A DNA stretch of 64,000 bases from positions 1-64,000 of the forward strand of contig DASYAD010000206.1 in the NCBI GenBank assembly GCA_036501515.1, read 5' to 3'. This document shows positions 26,618-34,873 of the stretch, piece after piece. The notes under the pieces were generated by a model. That model was given only the letters and a program-made list of their open reading frames with translations, ran no database searches and was not told the DNA's origin. The DNA comes from Trebonia sp036501515. GTDB lineage: Bacteria > Actinomycetota > Actinomycetes > Streptosporangiales > Streptosporangiaceae. Every line of letters begins with the position of its first letter. The stretch's first letter is position 1. The position numbers and the translations under genes were made by a program.

Positions 26618-27582
26618 CGGCCGGGACCGGCGCGTGCGATCTCGGTGACGGGATCTTCCAGCTGCCGACGGACTACCCCGAGGTGTGCAACGCGCCGTTG
26701 TGGACCTACATGATCACCGACGGCGACGTGTTCGGGCTCGTTGACCCGGGCATCACCAGCACGCTGGAGGCCACGCTCGGCCCGGCCATCGCCGAGCTCG
26801 GCTTCACGACCGGGCAGGCGGACCTGCTGCTGGCCACGCACGGTCACCCGGATCACTCCGGCGGCCAGGGTTCGTGGGGAAGCGCGGCACCGGGCGCCCG
26901 CATCGCCGCCCCGCTTGAGGACACGCCCTGGGTGGAGTCCTTCGACAAGCAGTGGACCCGGTTCTGGGACGACTACCCGGGCGTCATGGACCTGCGGAAC
27001 GACCGGTCCTCGCTGGCCGGGCTCTGCGTGCCGGAACCCGTCGTGGACGTGCTGCTGCGCGACGGCGACGCGGTCGCGGTCGGCTCACGCGAGCTCACGG
27101 TGATCGAGACCCGGGGGCACACCTGGGGCCACTGCGCCTACTTCGACGAGGCCAGCGGCGCGCTGTTCACCGGCGACGCGGTACAGGGCCACGGGACGCC
27201 GAGCTGTGACGGCCAGTCGGTGTTCGCGCCGCTGTACGTGGACGTCGCTGAAGCCCGGCAGGGACTGCGGCGCCTGCTCGACGTGCCCTTCCGGCTGCTG
27301 TGCCCGGCGCACGTCCCGCCCATGGGGCGTGACGAAGGCCTGGCCTTCCTGCGCGACAGCCTTTCCTACACCGAGACCGCCGACCAGATCGCGCGCGAGA
27401 TGGCGGCGGACAGCGGCTCAGGGCCGCTGCTCACCAGGGACCTCGCAGCAAGACTCGGCGAGGCGGCGGGCACCAGGCCGCCCGTCTCGCCGCAGACCGT
27501 CGCGACCGCACGTGCCCATCTCTACGCCCTGGCGCGAGAAGGACTGCTGGAAGCGGCGTGGGTGAAGGGCACTACGGGGTGA
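26614..27582 (+). CDS. MBL-fold metallo-hydrolase
   Basis: 322 aa. Metal-binding HxHxDH is present as THGHPDHSGG; further ligands are in ETRGHTWGHCAY and TGDAVQGHG. A C-terminal helical part (about 240-320) resembles the winged-helix tail seen in some lactamase-like hydrolases. Starts at GTG 26614, overlapping the previous stop. Possible roles are a sugar lactonase or a thioesterase acting on the CoA ester formed by its neighbours; sequence does not decide. Confidence 0.87.
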   Translation: MTAGTGACDLGDGIFQLPTDYPEVCNAPLWTYMITDGDVFGLVDPGITSTLEATLGPAIAELGFTTGQADLLLATHGHPDHSGGQGSWGSAAPGARIAAPLEDTPWVESFDKQWTRFWDDYPGVMDLRNDRSSLAGLCVPEPVVDVLLRDGDAVAVGSRELTVIETRGHTWGHCAYFDEASGALFTGDAVQGHGTPSCDGQSVFAPLYVDVAEARQGLRRLLDVPFRLLCPAHVPPMGRDEGLAFLRDSLSYTETADQIAREMAADSGSGPLLTRDLAARLGEAAGTRPPVSPQTVATARAHLYALAREGLLEAAWVKGTTG

Positions 27583-27603
27583 CCAGTTGCCGCTGGTCAC
27601 CCC
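27576..27603 (+). terminator. Hairpin at the end of the MBL gene
   Basis: GGGGTGACCAG (27576-27586) pairs perfectly with 27593-27603 around 6 nt; the MBL stop codon is inside the left arm. No T-run. Likely a processing or partial-termination element before the second ABC importer. Confidence 0.6.
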
Positions 27604-27657
27604 GCCGGTAGTCCGCTCCTGCACATGGAGCGGCCCAAAAATGAGGGGAAACTAACC

Positions 27658-28737
27658 TTGTCCAGACTAACCCCCCACCGCCGCGGGGTCCTCGGCTGGG
27701 GCGCTGCACTCAGCGTCCTCGTCGTGGCGGCGACGGCCTGTTCCTCTTCTTCGTCCAGTACTGGCGGGGGCTCCTCGCCGACGGCGGAGCCGACGGTCAC
27801 GGCGTCCGCCAGCGGCGCGGCCGCGCTCAACCTGAACAACCCGACCAGCGCGCTGTGCAAGAAGTCGAGCTACAAGATCGGCTACGACGTCTTCTCCGAC
27901 AGCCAGCCGTTCGCGGTCAGCGTGGGCCAGGGGCTCAAGCAGGCGGCGGCCAAGCTGGGCTGCGTGACGATCCTGCAGACGGTCGACAACCAGAACGGCC
28001 CGGTGGCGATCGGCAACCTGCACACGCTCATCAACGAGCAGATCAACGGGTTCGTCGACTTCCAGGTGCTCGCGCAGTACCAGCCGGCCATGGCCACCAT
28101 CCTCAAGCAGAGCAAGCTCACCGCGACCGACATCGTCGGCGCCGCGCTTCCCGGTTCACCGCAGGTCGGCCTCGACCCGTTTAACACCGAGAAGAACGCG
28201 GCGATGTTCATGGCAGAAGCGGCCAAGAAGAAGTACCCAGGGCAGGTGCCGTACTTCGTCGGCGGCGCCGAGCCTGAGTCGGGCGCCGCGGTGCTCGCGC
28301 GCTACCAGGGCGCGGTGGCAGGCGTCGAGGCCGTGTTCCCTGGCATCCCCAAGAGCCACATCATCGAGGTCGACACCAACGGCGTCGACACCCAGGCCTA
28401 CAACAACACGCTGTCCGCGCTGTCCGCGGTCCCGCACACCGCCGTGGTGCTGCTGCAGGCCGTCAACGACGAGGACACCGGCGGCATGGCCAAGGCGGCC
28501 GCCAGCCGCGGACTGGCTAACTACATGGTCAACTCCTACGGCGGCGACTCCTACGGCCTCGGCCAGGTGTGCACGAACTCGCACTACGTCGGTGCGTGGT
28601 ACCTGGACCCGGTCGGCTGGGGCCCGGTGGTCCTGTCGCTTGAGATGGACCAGATCAACGGCGTCAAGGTGCCCGCGGTCACCAACATCGCCGGCTACGA
28701 GGTCACTGCCAAGACCTCGTTCCTCAACTGCAAGTAA
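27658..28737 (+). CDS. Sugar ABC transporter substrate-binding lipoprotein (second system)
   Basis: About 359 aa. A TTG start at 27658 is preferred because AGGGG is 9 nt upstream; an in-frame ATG at 27625 has no ribosome site. From TTG: Arg-rich n-region, hydrophobic core and lipobox TAC with Cys28, then a Ser/Gly linker. The mature protein has the type I sugar-binding fold (IGYDVFSDSQPFAVSV, NEQINGFVDFQV, SYGGDSYGLGQV). It lacks the tryptophan/Asn pattern that would allow naming a sugar. First gene of the second importer, followed by a stable hairpin. Confidence 0.88.
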   Translation: MSRLTPHRRGVLGWGAALSVLVVAATACSSSSSSTGGGSSPTAEPTVTASASGAAALNLNNPTSALCKKSSYKIGYDVFSDSQPFAVSVGQGLKQAAAKLGCVTILQTVDNQNGPVAIGNLHTLINEQINGFVDFQVLAQYQPAMATILKQSKLTATDIVGAALPGSPQVGLDPFNTEKNAAMFMAEAAKKKYPGQVPYFVGGAEPESGAAVLARYQGAVAGVEAVFPGIPKSHIIEVDTNGVDTQAYNNTLSALSAVPHTAVVLLQAVNDEDTGGMAKAAASRGLANYMVNSYGGDSYGLGQVCTNSHYVGAWYLDPVGWGPVVLSLEMDQINGVKVPAVTNIAGYEVTAKTSFLNCK

Positions 28738-28747
28738 GCACGAGTGC

Positions 28748-28777
28748 GGCCGGGCGCGCCAACGCGCGTGCCCGGCC
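28748..28777 (+). terminator. Hairpin between binding-protein and permease genes
   Basis: GGCCGGGCGCGC pairs with GCGC-GT-GCCCGGCC around CAAC (12 bp with a 2-nt bulge), 10 nt after the stop. Same position as the hairpin behind the first importer's binding-protein gene. Confidence 0.6.
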
Positions 28778-28827
28778 CTCCACTGGCCGTTCATCCGGCC
28801 CAGGGCCGTCAATAAGAAAGGTGACAC

Positions 28828-29889
28828 ATGACCAGCCCGCTGAAGCGCGATGTCGGCGACGTCACCGCCGTCACAAGTCGTGAGCAGGAGGTGGCGCTGG
28901 AGGCCGAGGACCAGCGCCGCGCGCAGGAGCGCGAGCGCGGGCTCGCGCGCCGCCGCAGAATCACCGAGCAGTTGCAGGGCGAAGGCCTGGTCCTCGTCCT
29001 GATCGTGGTCTTCGTCGTGATGTGGGTCAGCTCGCAGTTCTTCCTGACCGAGCCGAACCTGCTCACCGCCGCCAGCGTGGTGAGCGTGCTCGGCGTGATG
29101 GCGGTGGCGGAGACGCTGCTGGTGATCGCCGGCGAGATCGACATCTCGATCGGGAGCGTGATGGCCGCCACCTCGGTCCTGATGGGCCTGATGGTGGGCG
29201 ACGGAATGAACGTCTGGCTGGCGGCGATCATCGGCCTGGTGTTCTCCGCCGCGGTCGGCGCCGTCAACGGAATCATCACCGTCTACTTCAAGATCAACTC
29301 GCTGGTCACCACGCTCGGCACGTACTCGATCTTCCTCGGCATCGCCTACGCCGTCTCCAACACGGCGACGACGAGCATCGGCGGGTCCGGATTCGAGGAG
29401 CTCGGCAGCGGCAAGATCGGCGCGATCCCGGTCCCGGTGTTCTTCTTCCTCGGCCTGTGGCTGATCGGCCTCGGCGTCGCCCGCTGGACCGCGCTCGGCC
29501 GGCACATCTACGCGACCGGTGACAACTTCGACGCGGCGGTCAGGGCCGGCATCCAGGCCAACATGCTCCGCATGGGCCTGTTCATCGCCACCGCGCTGAG
29601 CGCCGGGCTCGCCGGGGTCATCACCACCTCGGAGCTCGGGTCGGCGGCGCCGCAGATCGGCGACCCGTACCTGCTGTCGGTGATCACCGCGGTCATCCTG
29701 GGCGGCGCGAGCCTGCGCGGCGGCCGCGGCACCATGCTCGGCACGCTGGTCGCGGTGGCGATCCTCGGCGTACTGCAGAACGGGTTCGCCCTGCTGCAGT
29801 TCTCCACTTACCTGGAAGACACCGTGCTCGGGTCGCTGCTGATCCTCGCGGTGCTCACCGACCGGCTGGTGCGGAGGGCGGAATCGTGA
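28828..29889 (+). CDS. Sugar ABC transporter permease, RbsC type (second system)
   Basis: 353 aa membrane protein with an unusually charged 50-residue cytoplasmic N-terminus (Glu/Arg-rich), then about ten helices. Family motifs are AGEIDISIGSVMA, GTYSIFLGIAYA and GGASLRGGRGTMLGTL. AAGGTGAC lies upstream of the ATG. Its stop overlaps the GTG that begins the dispersed repeat at 29886. Confidence 0.9.
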   Translation: MTSPLKRDVGDVTAVTSREQEVALEAEDQRRAQERERGLARRRRITEQLQGEGLVLVLIVVFVVMWVSSQFFLTEPNLLTAASVVSVLGVMAVAETLLVIAGEIDISIGSVMAATSVLMGLMVGDGMNVWLAAIIGLVFSAAVGAVNGIITVYFKINSLVTTLGTYSIFLGIAYAVSNTATTSIGGSGFEELGSGKIGAIPVPVFFFLGLWLIGLGVARWTALGRHIYATGDNFDAAVRAGIQANMLRMGLFIATALSAGLAGVITTSELGSAAPQIGDPYLLSVITAVILGGASLRGGRGTMLGTLVAVAILGVLQNGFALLQFSTYLEDTVLGSLLILAVLTDRLVRRAES

Positions 29890-29962
29890 GCGAGCTTGCG
29901 AGCGAACCAATGAGCACTGCGCCTTCGCGAGCGGGCCTGACGAGCGACAGCGAGGAGGGCTC
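29886..29962. repeat. Single copy of the 'VSELASE' dispersed repeat between permease and ATPase genes
   Basis: Starts GTGAGCGAGCTTGCGAG and contains CCAATGAGCACTGCGC, matching the 51-bp units at 14521-14690 over about 37 nt. TCGTGAGCGA occurs at both ends (29884-29893 and 29960-29969), as expected if the element entered with a short duplication. It encodes a 25-codon frame whose GTG overlaps the permease stop and whose TGA overlaps a GTG of the ATPase frame. Confidence 0.75.
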
Positions 29963-30010
29963 GTGAGCGACGAGGGACAGGAGACGGCCGCGGCCAGCGG
30001 AGGAGACGCG

Positions 30011-30787
30011 ATGAACGACAGCAACCCGCCCGCGGCCGCCACGGCGGTCCCGCTGCTTGAGGCCCGCGGCGTCACCCGCAGGTACGGCAACGTCCTGGCC
30101 CTGTCCGGGGTCGACCTGCAGGTGATGCCGGGCGAGGTGGTCGGCGTCGTCGGCGACAACGGCGCGGGCAAGTCAACGCTGATGAAGATCCTGTGCGGCG
30201 CGGTCCAGCCGTCGAGCGGGCAGCTGCTTGTCAACGGCGACCCGGTGACGTTCCGCTCGCCGAAGGACTCGCGGCAGCGCGGCATCGAGGTCGTTTACCA
30301 GGATCTCGCGCTGGCCACCGAGCTGTCGGTGGCGGAGAACATCTTCCTCGGCCGGGAACGCCGCAGCCCGCTGCTGCGCATACTCGACCGGCCGCGGATG
30401 GCCAAGGAGGCCGAGGAGGCACTGGAGTCGCTCGCCATCGAGATCCACAGCGTCAAAACCAGGACCGGCCTGCTGTCCGGCGGCCAGCGCCAGGCGGTCG
30501 CCGTCGCCCGGGCCGTCCTGTGGGGCTCCAACGTGCTGCTGCTCGACGAGCCGACGGCGGCGCTGGCCGTGATGGAGTCGGAGAAGATCGGCCAGCTGGT
30601 CAAGGAGGTCGCCAAGCGCCAGCTTGGCGTGGTGCTGGTGAGCCACGACCTGCCCCAGGTGTGCGAGCTGTGCGACCGCATCGTGGTGCTGCTGCGCGGC
30701 CGGATGGTCGCGAACCTGCGCCGCGACGAAACCGACGTCCAGGACATCGTCATGTGGATCACCGGCGCCGCCCTGGCCAGGAAATGA
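30011..30787 (+). CDS. Sugar ABC transporter ATP-binding protein (single NBD, second system)
   Basis: 258 aa from ATG 30011, which has GGAGG 7 nt upstream. A GTG at 29963 in frame would add 16 Gly/Ala-rich residues directly after the dispersed repeat. Walker A GDNGAGKST, signature LLSGGQRQAVAVA, Walker B VLLLDEPTAALA, H-loop VSHDLPQV. Like the first system it has one nucleotide-binding domain, not the fused pair of RbsA. It overlaps the next gene by 4 nt. Confidence 0.92.
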   Translation: MNDSNPPAAATAVPLLEARGVTRRYGNVLALSGVDLQVMPGEVVGVVGDNGAGKSTLMKILCGAVQPSSGQLLVNGDPVTFRSPKDSRQRGIEVVYQDLALATELSVAENIFLGRERRSPLLRILDRPRMAKEAEEALESLAIEIHSVKTRTGLLSGGQRQAVAVARAVLWGSNVLLLDEPTAALAVMESEKIGQLVKEVAKRQLGVVLVSHDLPQVCELCDRIVVLLRGRMVANLRRDETDVQDIVMWITGAALARK

Positions 30788-32361
30788 GCACCGGAACACC
30801 CGGGCCGCTGACCCTGCGCAGCGACGAGGCCGAGGTCACGATCCTGCCGGGCAAGGGCGCCGACATCTACGCGTTCACCGACCGCAGGACAGGAACGGAC
30901 GTCCTGTTCAAGTCGCCGTGGGGCACCCGCGAGGCCGGCCCGTGGCCGCGGGCCGCCACCTCGATGGAACGCTGGATCGAGGCCTACGCCGGCGGGTGGC
31001 AGGTGCTGCTGCCCAACGGCGGCACCGAGTGCACCGAACGGGGCACGACCTGGGGCTATCACGGTGAGGCGGCGGTCGCCGCGTGGCGGGTGCTCGACGC
31101 GACCGCGGTCAGCGCGCGGCTGGAGACCCGGTTGTTCTCCGTCCCCTTGCACGTCCGCCGTGAGTTCACCCTCACCGGGCCGGTGCTCAGGCTGACCGAG
31201 ACGGTTACCAACGAGTCGCCCGCCGACCTGGAGGTGATGTGGGTGCACCACCCCGCCTTCGGGCCGCCGTTCCTCGAGCGCGGGTGCGTGCTGTCGGCGG
31301 GCTGCGGGACCGTGCTCGCCGACGACGAGGCGCCGGGCACGCTGCTCGCCGCAGCCAGCACGCACAGCTGGCCGCGCGCCGTCGCCGCGGACGGCGGTCC
31401 CCTGGACCTGCGGATCATCCCCGGTCCTGAGGAACCCCGGGCGGTGCTGGCTTACCTGAGCGACTTCAGCAGCGGGTACTTCGCGATCACGAACCCGCGG
31501 CTGCGGCTCGGGTTCGGCCTGCGCTGGCCGCTCGACGTCTTCCCGCACGCGTGGTTCTGGCAGGAGATGGCGGCCACGCCGGACTGGCCGTGGTACCAGC
31601 GCGCCTACGTGGCCGCGATCGAGCCCGCGTCCACCATCCCAGGACAGGGAATGAGCGCCGCCCGCGCCAAGGGCCACCCGGGCGTCAGCTTCGCCGGCGG
31701 CCAGACCCGCCAGGTGGTCATCGAGGCGGTGCTCTTCGAGTCCGGGCCGCCTGAAGGCGGCACCGAGGTCACCGGCATCGCCGAGGGCGGCCGGGTCCAG
31801 CTGGCCGCGACCGAGCAGAAAGGACCGACCGGATATGACCGGGTCTTATCAGCGTTTCACCGGCAAGGCGGGCATCGTCACCGGAGCGGGCATGGGCATG
31901 GGCGCGGCGATCGCCCGGGCCCTGGCCGCCGAGGGCGCCGCGGTGGCCGCCTTCGACCTGGACGGGGCCGCCGCCGAGAAGGTCGCCGCCGAGATCAATT
32001 CGGCCGGCGGCCGGGCGATCGCCGTCGCGGGCAGCGTGACCAGCGCCGCCGACGCGCGGCGGGCCGTCGACGAGGCGGTGGCGGCCTTCGGCGGCCTCGA
32101 CCTCCTGGTCAACAACGCTGGCGTGGTGATCTACGGCGAGGTGCCCGATTACGCGGAACAAGACTGGGACACGGTGGTGGGCACCAACCTCAAGGGCCAG
32201 TTCCTGATGTGCAAGTACGCGATCCCGCGGATCAGCCAGCGCGGCGGCGGCGCGATCGTGAACATGGCCTCCGTGCAGGCGGTGGCCAGCCAGCGCGAGG
32301 TGGCCTCGTACGCGGCGTCCAAGGGCGGCGTCGTCTCGCTGACGAAGTCGCTGGCCCTTGA
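30784..32361 (+). CDS. Aldose-1-epimerase-like (DUF4432-type) protein with an abnormal 3' end
   Basis: The galactose-mutarotase-like domain covers about residues 1-325: LRSDEAEVTILPGKGADIYAF, LLPNGGTECTERG, the His pair VMWVHHPAFGPPF, and NPRLRLGFGLRWP. The ATG overlaps the ATPase stop. It would interconvert sugar anomers for the dehydrogenases. Oddity: no stop occurs in this frame until 32361, so the reading frame runs 527 nt into the next SDR gene as an Arg/Gly-rich tail. A normal protein should end near 31740-31840. A single-base shift near 31750 would give a stop at once (GCCGCCTGA). Either a real frameshift or stop loss, or a sequencing error. Confidence 0.7.
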   Translation: MSTGTPGPLTLRSDEAEVTILPGKGADIYAFTDRRTGTDVLFKSPWGTREAGPWPRAATSMERWIEAYAGGWQVLLPNGGTECTERGTTWGYHGEAAVAAWRVLDATAVSARLETRLFSVPLHVRREFTLTGPVLRLTETVTNESPADLEVMWVHHPAFGPPFLERGCVLSAGCGTVLADDEAPGTLLAAASTHSWPRAVAADGGPLDLRIIPGPEEPRAVLAYLSDFSSGYFAITNPRLRLGFGLRWPLDVFPHAWFWQEMAATPDWPWYQRAYVAAIEPASTIPGQGMSAARAKGHPGVSFAGGQTRQVVIEAVLFESGPPEGGTEVTGIAEGGRVQLAATEQKGPTGYDRVLSAFHRQGGHRHRSGHGHGRGDRPGPGRRGRRGGRLRPGRGRRREGRRRDQFGRRPGDRRRGQRDQRRRRAAGRRRGGGGLRRPRPPGQQRWRGDLRRGARLRGTRLGHGGGHQPQGPVPDVQVRDPADQPARRRRDREHGLRAGGGQPARGGLVRGVQGRRRLADEVAGP

Positions 32362-32623
32362 CCACGCCAGGAACGGGATCCGGGTCAACTGCGTGCTGCC
32401 GGGTTCGGTGCGCACGCCCATGCTGCGGCACGCCGCCGAGCTGGCCGAGGGCGACCCGGAGCAGACCATCGAGACCTGGGGGCGCATCCATCCCAGGGGC
32501 ACGGTCATCGAGCCGGAGGAGATCGCCTCGGTGGTCCTGTTCCTGCTGAGTTCCGACGCGAGCGCGATGACCGGGTCGGCCGTGGTGGCCGACGCCGGGC
32601 TCACCGCGCAGGCGGCGTTCTAA
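31835..32623 (+). CDS. Short-chain dehydrogenase/reductase
   Basis: 262 aa classical SDR: VTGAGMGMGAAIA, DLLVNNAGVVIYG, catalytic YAASKGG (Tyr-x-x-x-Lys), RVNCVLPGSVRTPM. AAAGGA precedes the ATG. It resembles the SDR at 21840 in layout but is not a recent duplicate. Likely oxidises the sugar delivered by the adjacent importer, giving a lactone or a keto-acid. Confidence 0.93.
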   Translation: MTGSYQRFTGKAGIVTGAGMGMGAAIARALAAEGAAVAAFDLDGAAAEKVAAEINSAGGRAIAVAGSVTSAADARRAVDEAVAAFGGLDLLVNNAGVVIYGEVPDYAEQDWDTVVGTNLKGQFLMCKYAIPRISQRGGGAIVNMASVQAVASQREVASYAASKGGVVSLTKSLALDHARNGIRVNCVLPGSVRTPMLRHAAELAEGDPEQTIETWGRIHPRGTVIEPEEIASVVLFLLSSDASAMTGSAVVADAGLTAQAAF

Positions 32624-32624
32624 C

Positions 32625-33773
32625 GTGACCGAGCTGCGCGGCTCTTCCTGGGACCACGAGCGCGGGCACGCGCCCATGGTGGCCACCGCGGCCGAGTACG
32701 AGCGGATCACCGGCGGCGAGGTCCGGGTCGGCTGGGAGCCCCGGTCGTTGAAGGACTTCGGCGTCGCCTCGGTGGACGACCTGGCCAGGCACTACGACCT
32801 GGTGCTGATCGACCACCCGCACATCGGGCTGATCGCGCAGACGGGCTGCGCGGTCGCCCTCGACGAGACGCCCGCCGCCGGGGACCTGGCGGCCCTGGCG
32901 GCGGGCTCACCCGGCCGGTCCCACCAGAGTTACCGCTACGGCGGGCACCAGTGGGCGCTAGCCGTCGACGCGGCCTGCCAGGTCAGCGCGCGGCGGCCCG
33001 ACCTGCTGCCTGAGCCGCCCGCTCACTGGAACGAGGTGCTCGAGCTGAGCCGCCGCGGCCGGGTGCTGTGGCCGCTGTGCGACGTGGACTCGGCCGCCAG
33101 CCTGCTGACCCTGCTGGCCGGGCTCGGCAGGCCGCTCACGTTCACCGAGGGCGACGCGATCGACCCCGGCGCGGCCGCCCGCGCCCTGGACCTGCTCCGC
33201 GAGGTGGTCAGCGGGAGCGACCCGCGCTGCTTGTCGATGAACCCGATCGCCGCGCTCGACGCGCTGTCCTCGTCGGACGACTACTGGTACTCGCCGCTGC
33301 TGTTCGGCTACATCAACTACTCCCGCCCGGGTCACCGCGGCCGCCAGGTCGCCTTCGGCGACATCCCGGCGTTCGACGGCCAGAGCGGGCCGCGCGGCGC
33401 GCTGCTCGGCGGGGCGGGACTCATGGTCTCCGCGTACAGCGGGAACCGCGACGCCGCGACCGGGTACGCGCTGCACGTGGCGGGCGGACTGACGCAGCGG
33501 ACCAGCTACCTGACGGCGGGCGGGCAGCCGGCCCACCACGCGGCATGGACGGACCCGGCCGCCGACGCGTGGAGCGGCGGCTTCTTCTCCGCGACCGGGC
33601 CGGCCATCACGGCGTCGTGGACCCGCCCGCGCCAGCCGGGGTTCGCGGGTTTCCAGAACGAGATGATCGAACTGTTCGGCGATCACCGCCGGTGGCTTGA
33701 GGAGCCCGGGGCCTTCCTCGGCGAGCTGGACACGCTCTACCGCCGCCACGCGGCGGGGCAGGTTCGCCGCTGA
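32625..33773 (+). CDS. Family 1 extracellular solute-binding-like protein without a signal peptide
   Basis: 382 aa from GTG 32625, directly after the SDR stop. The fold resembles MalE/UgpB-type binding proteins (EYERITGGEVRVGWE near the N-terminus, RYGGHQWALAVDAACQVSARR, GGAGLMVSAYSGNRDAATGYALHVAG). The N-terminus (MTELRGSSWDHERGHAP) has no hydrophobic core and no lipobox, so it should stay in the cytoplasm. No matching MalF/MalG permeases are near it. It could be a cytoplasmic sugar-acid-binding or regulatory protein. The overlap TGATG with the next gene supports co-translation. Confidence 0.75.
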   Translation: MTELRGSSWDHERGHAPMVATAAEYERITGGEVRVGWEPRSLKDFGVASVDDLARHYDLVLIDHPHIGLIAQTGCAVALDETPAAGDLAALAAGSPGRSHQSYRYGGHQWALAVDAACQVSARRPDLLPEPPAHWNEVLELSRRGRVLWPLCDVDSAASLLTLLAGLGRPLTFTEGDAIDPGAAARALDLLREVVSGSDPRCLSMNPIAALDALSSSDDYWYSPLLFGYINYSRPGHRGRQVAFGDIPAFDGQSGPRGALLGGAGLMVSAYSGNRDAATGYALHVAGGLTQRTSYLTAGGQPAHHAAWTDPAADAWSGGFFSATGPAITASWTRPRQPGFAGFQNEMIELFGDHRRWLEEPGAFLGELDTLYRRHAAGQVRR

Positions 33774-34834
33774 TGATCGTTACCGCCGCGGCAGAACGCG
33801 AGCTGATCGTCAGCGTCCTGTCCGCCCTCGGCGCCCCGCCGCCGGCCGCCGAGGTTCAGGCCCGCTGGCTGGTGGAGGCAGACCTGCGCGACGTGGGCTC
33901 ACACGGCCTGCAGCGGCTGCCGATGCTCGTCAAGCGGATCGGACGCGGGCTGATCGTGCCCGGCGCGGACCCTGTCCTCGCCTGGCGCACCAGCTCGGTC
34001 CTGGTGGTGGACGGGCAGCGCGGCTTCGGCCCGGTGGCCGGCCTGCGCGCCGTCGAGCAGTGCGTGGACCGCGCCCGCCGCACCGGCCTGGCCCTCGCGG
34101 CCGTGCACAACGCCAACCATCTCGGCATCCTGGCGCCGTACGTGGAAGCGGCGGCGGAGCGCGGCATGATCGCGATCGCCGTCACCACCAGCGAGGCCCT
34201 GGTACACCCGTACGGCGGCCGCGTCGCCATGATCGGCACCAACCCGCTGGCGATCGCCGTGCCCGCCCGGCCGGGTCCGCTCGTCCTCGACATGGCCACC
34301 GGGGAGGTGTCGATGGGCCGCATCCTGCGGCACGCCCGGTCCGGTCAGCCGATCCCACGGGGCTGGGCACTCGACGCCGCGGGAGAGCCGACCACCGACC
34401 CCGCCGAGGCCGCGGCGATCAGCCCGTTCGGCGGCGCCAAGGGCTTCGGCCTCGGACTCGCACTTGAAGTGCTGGTCGCGACCCTCACCGCTAGCGCGCT
34501 CGGCCGCGACGTGCACGGCACGCTTGACGCCGACGACGCCTGCAACAAGGGCGACGTGTTCATCGTCGCCGACCCGTCGGCGCTGCCTGACGGGTCCCGG
34601 GCGGACGCCGTCTCGGCCTACCTGGACGCCGTGCGGACGACACCGGTCCAGGAAGGCGCCGAGCCGGTCCGGGTCCCCGGCGACCGGGCCCGCGCCGAGC
34701 GCGCGCGCAGAGCGCGGGCGGGGGTGGAGATCCCCGACCGAGTCTGGCACGAGGCGGTCGAACTGGCCCGTGGGCAGCCCGCCGCCGGCGATGCCGGCCT
34801 GCGCGGAGCAACCCACTCCGCACCCGGTGTGTAG
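33773..34834 (+). CDS. Ldh family oxidoreductase (malate/L-lactate dehydrogenase-2 type)
   Basis: 353 aa NAD(P)-dependent oxidoreductase of the Ldh_2/YlbC family. Motifs: EADLRDVGSHGLQRLP near residue 40, NANHLGILAPYVEAAA with the catalytic His, GTNPLAIAVPA, and SPFGGAKGFGLGLALEVL. Family members act on malate, lactate, ureidoglycolate, delta-1-piperideine-2-carboxylate or 2-keto-sugar acids (such as 2,3-diketogulonate). Here it may oxidise or reduce a 2-hydroxy/2-keto acid product. Confidence 0.9.
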   Translation: MIVTAAAERELIVSVLSALGAPPPAAEVQARWLVEADLRDVGSHGLQRLPMLVKRIGRGLIVPGADPVLAWRTSSVLVVDGQRGFGPVAGLRAVEQCVDRARRTGLALAAVHNANHLGILAPYVEAAAERGMIAIAVTTSEALVHPYGGRVAMIGTNPLAIAVPARPGPLVLDMATGEVSMGRILRHARSGQPIPRGWALDAAGEPTTDPAEAAAISPFGGAKGFGLGLALEVLVATLTASALGRDVHGTLDADDACNKGDVFIVADPSALPDGSRADAVSAYLDAVRTTPVQEGAEPVRVPGDRARAERARRARAGVEIPDRVWHEAVELARGQPAAGDAGLRGATHSAPGV

Positions 34835-34873
34835 AAGGTATCCTGCGGTCTGAAACGAGGCGGAACGGAATAC

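Noticed and set aside
28156..30285. 709-codon frame antisense to the second ABC importer
   Set aside because: Arg/His/Asp-rich shadow typical of antisense frames in GC-rich genes; the sense genes are unambiguous.
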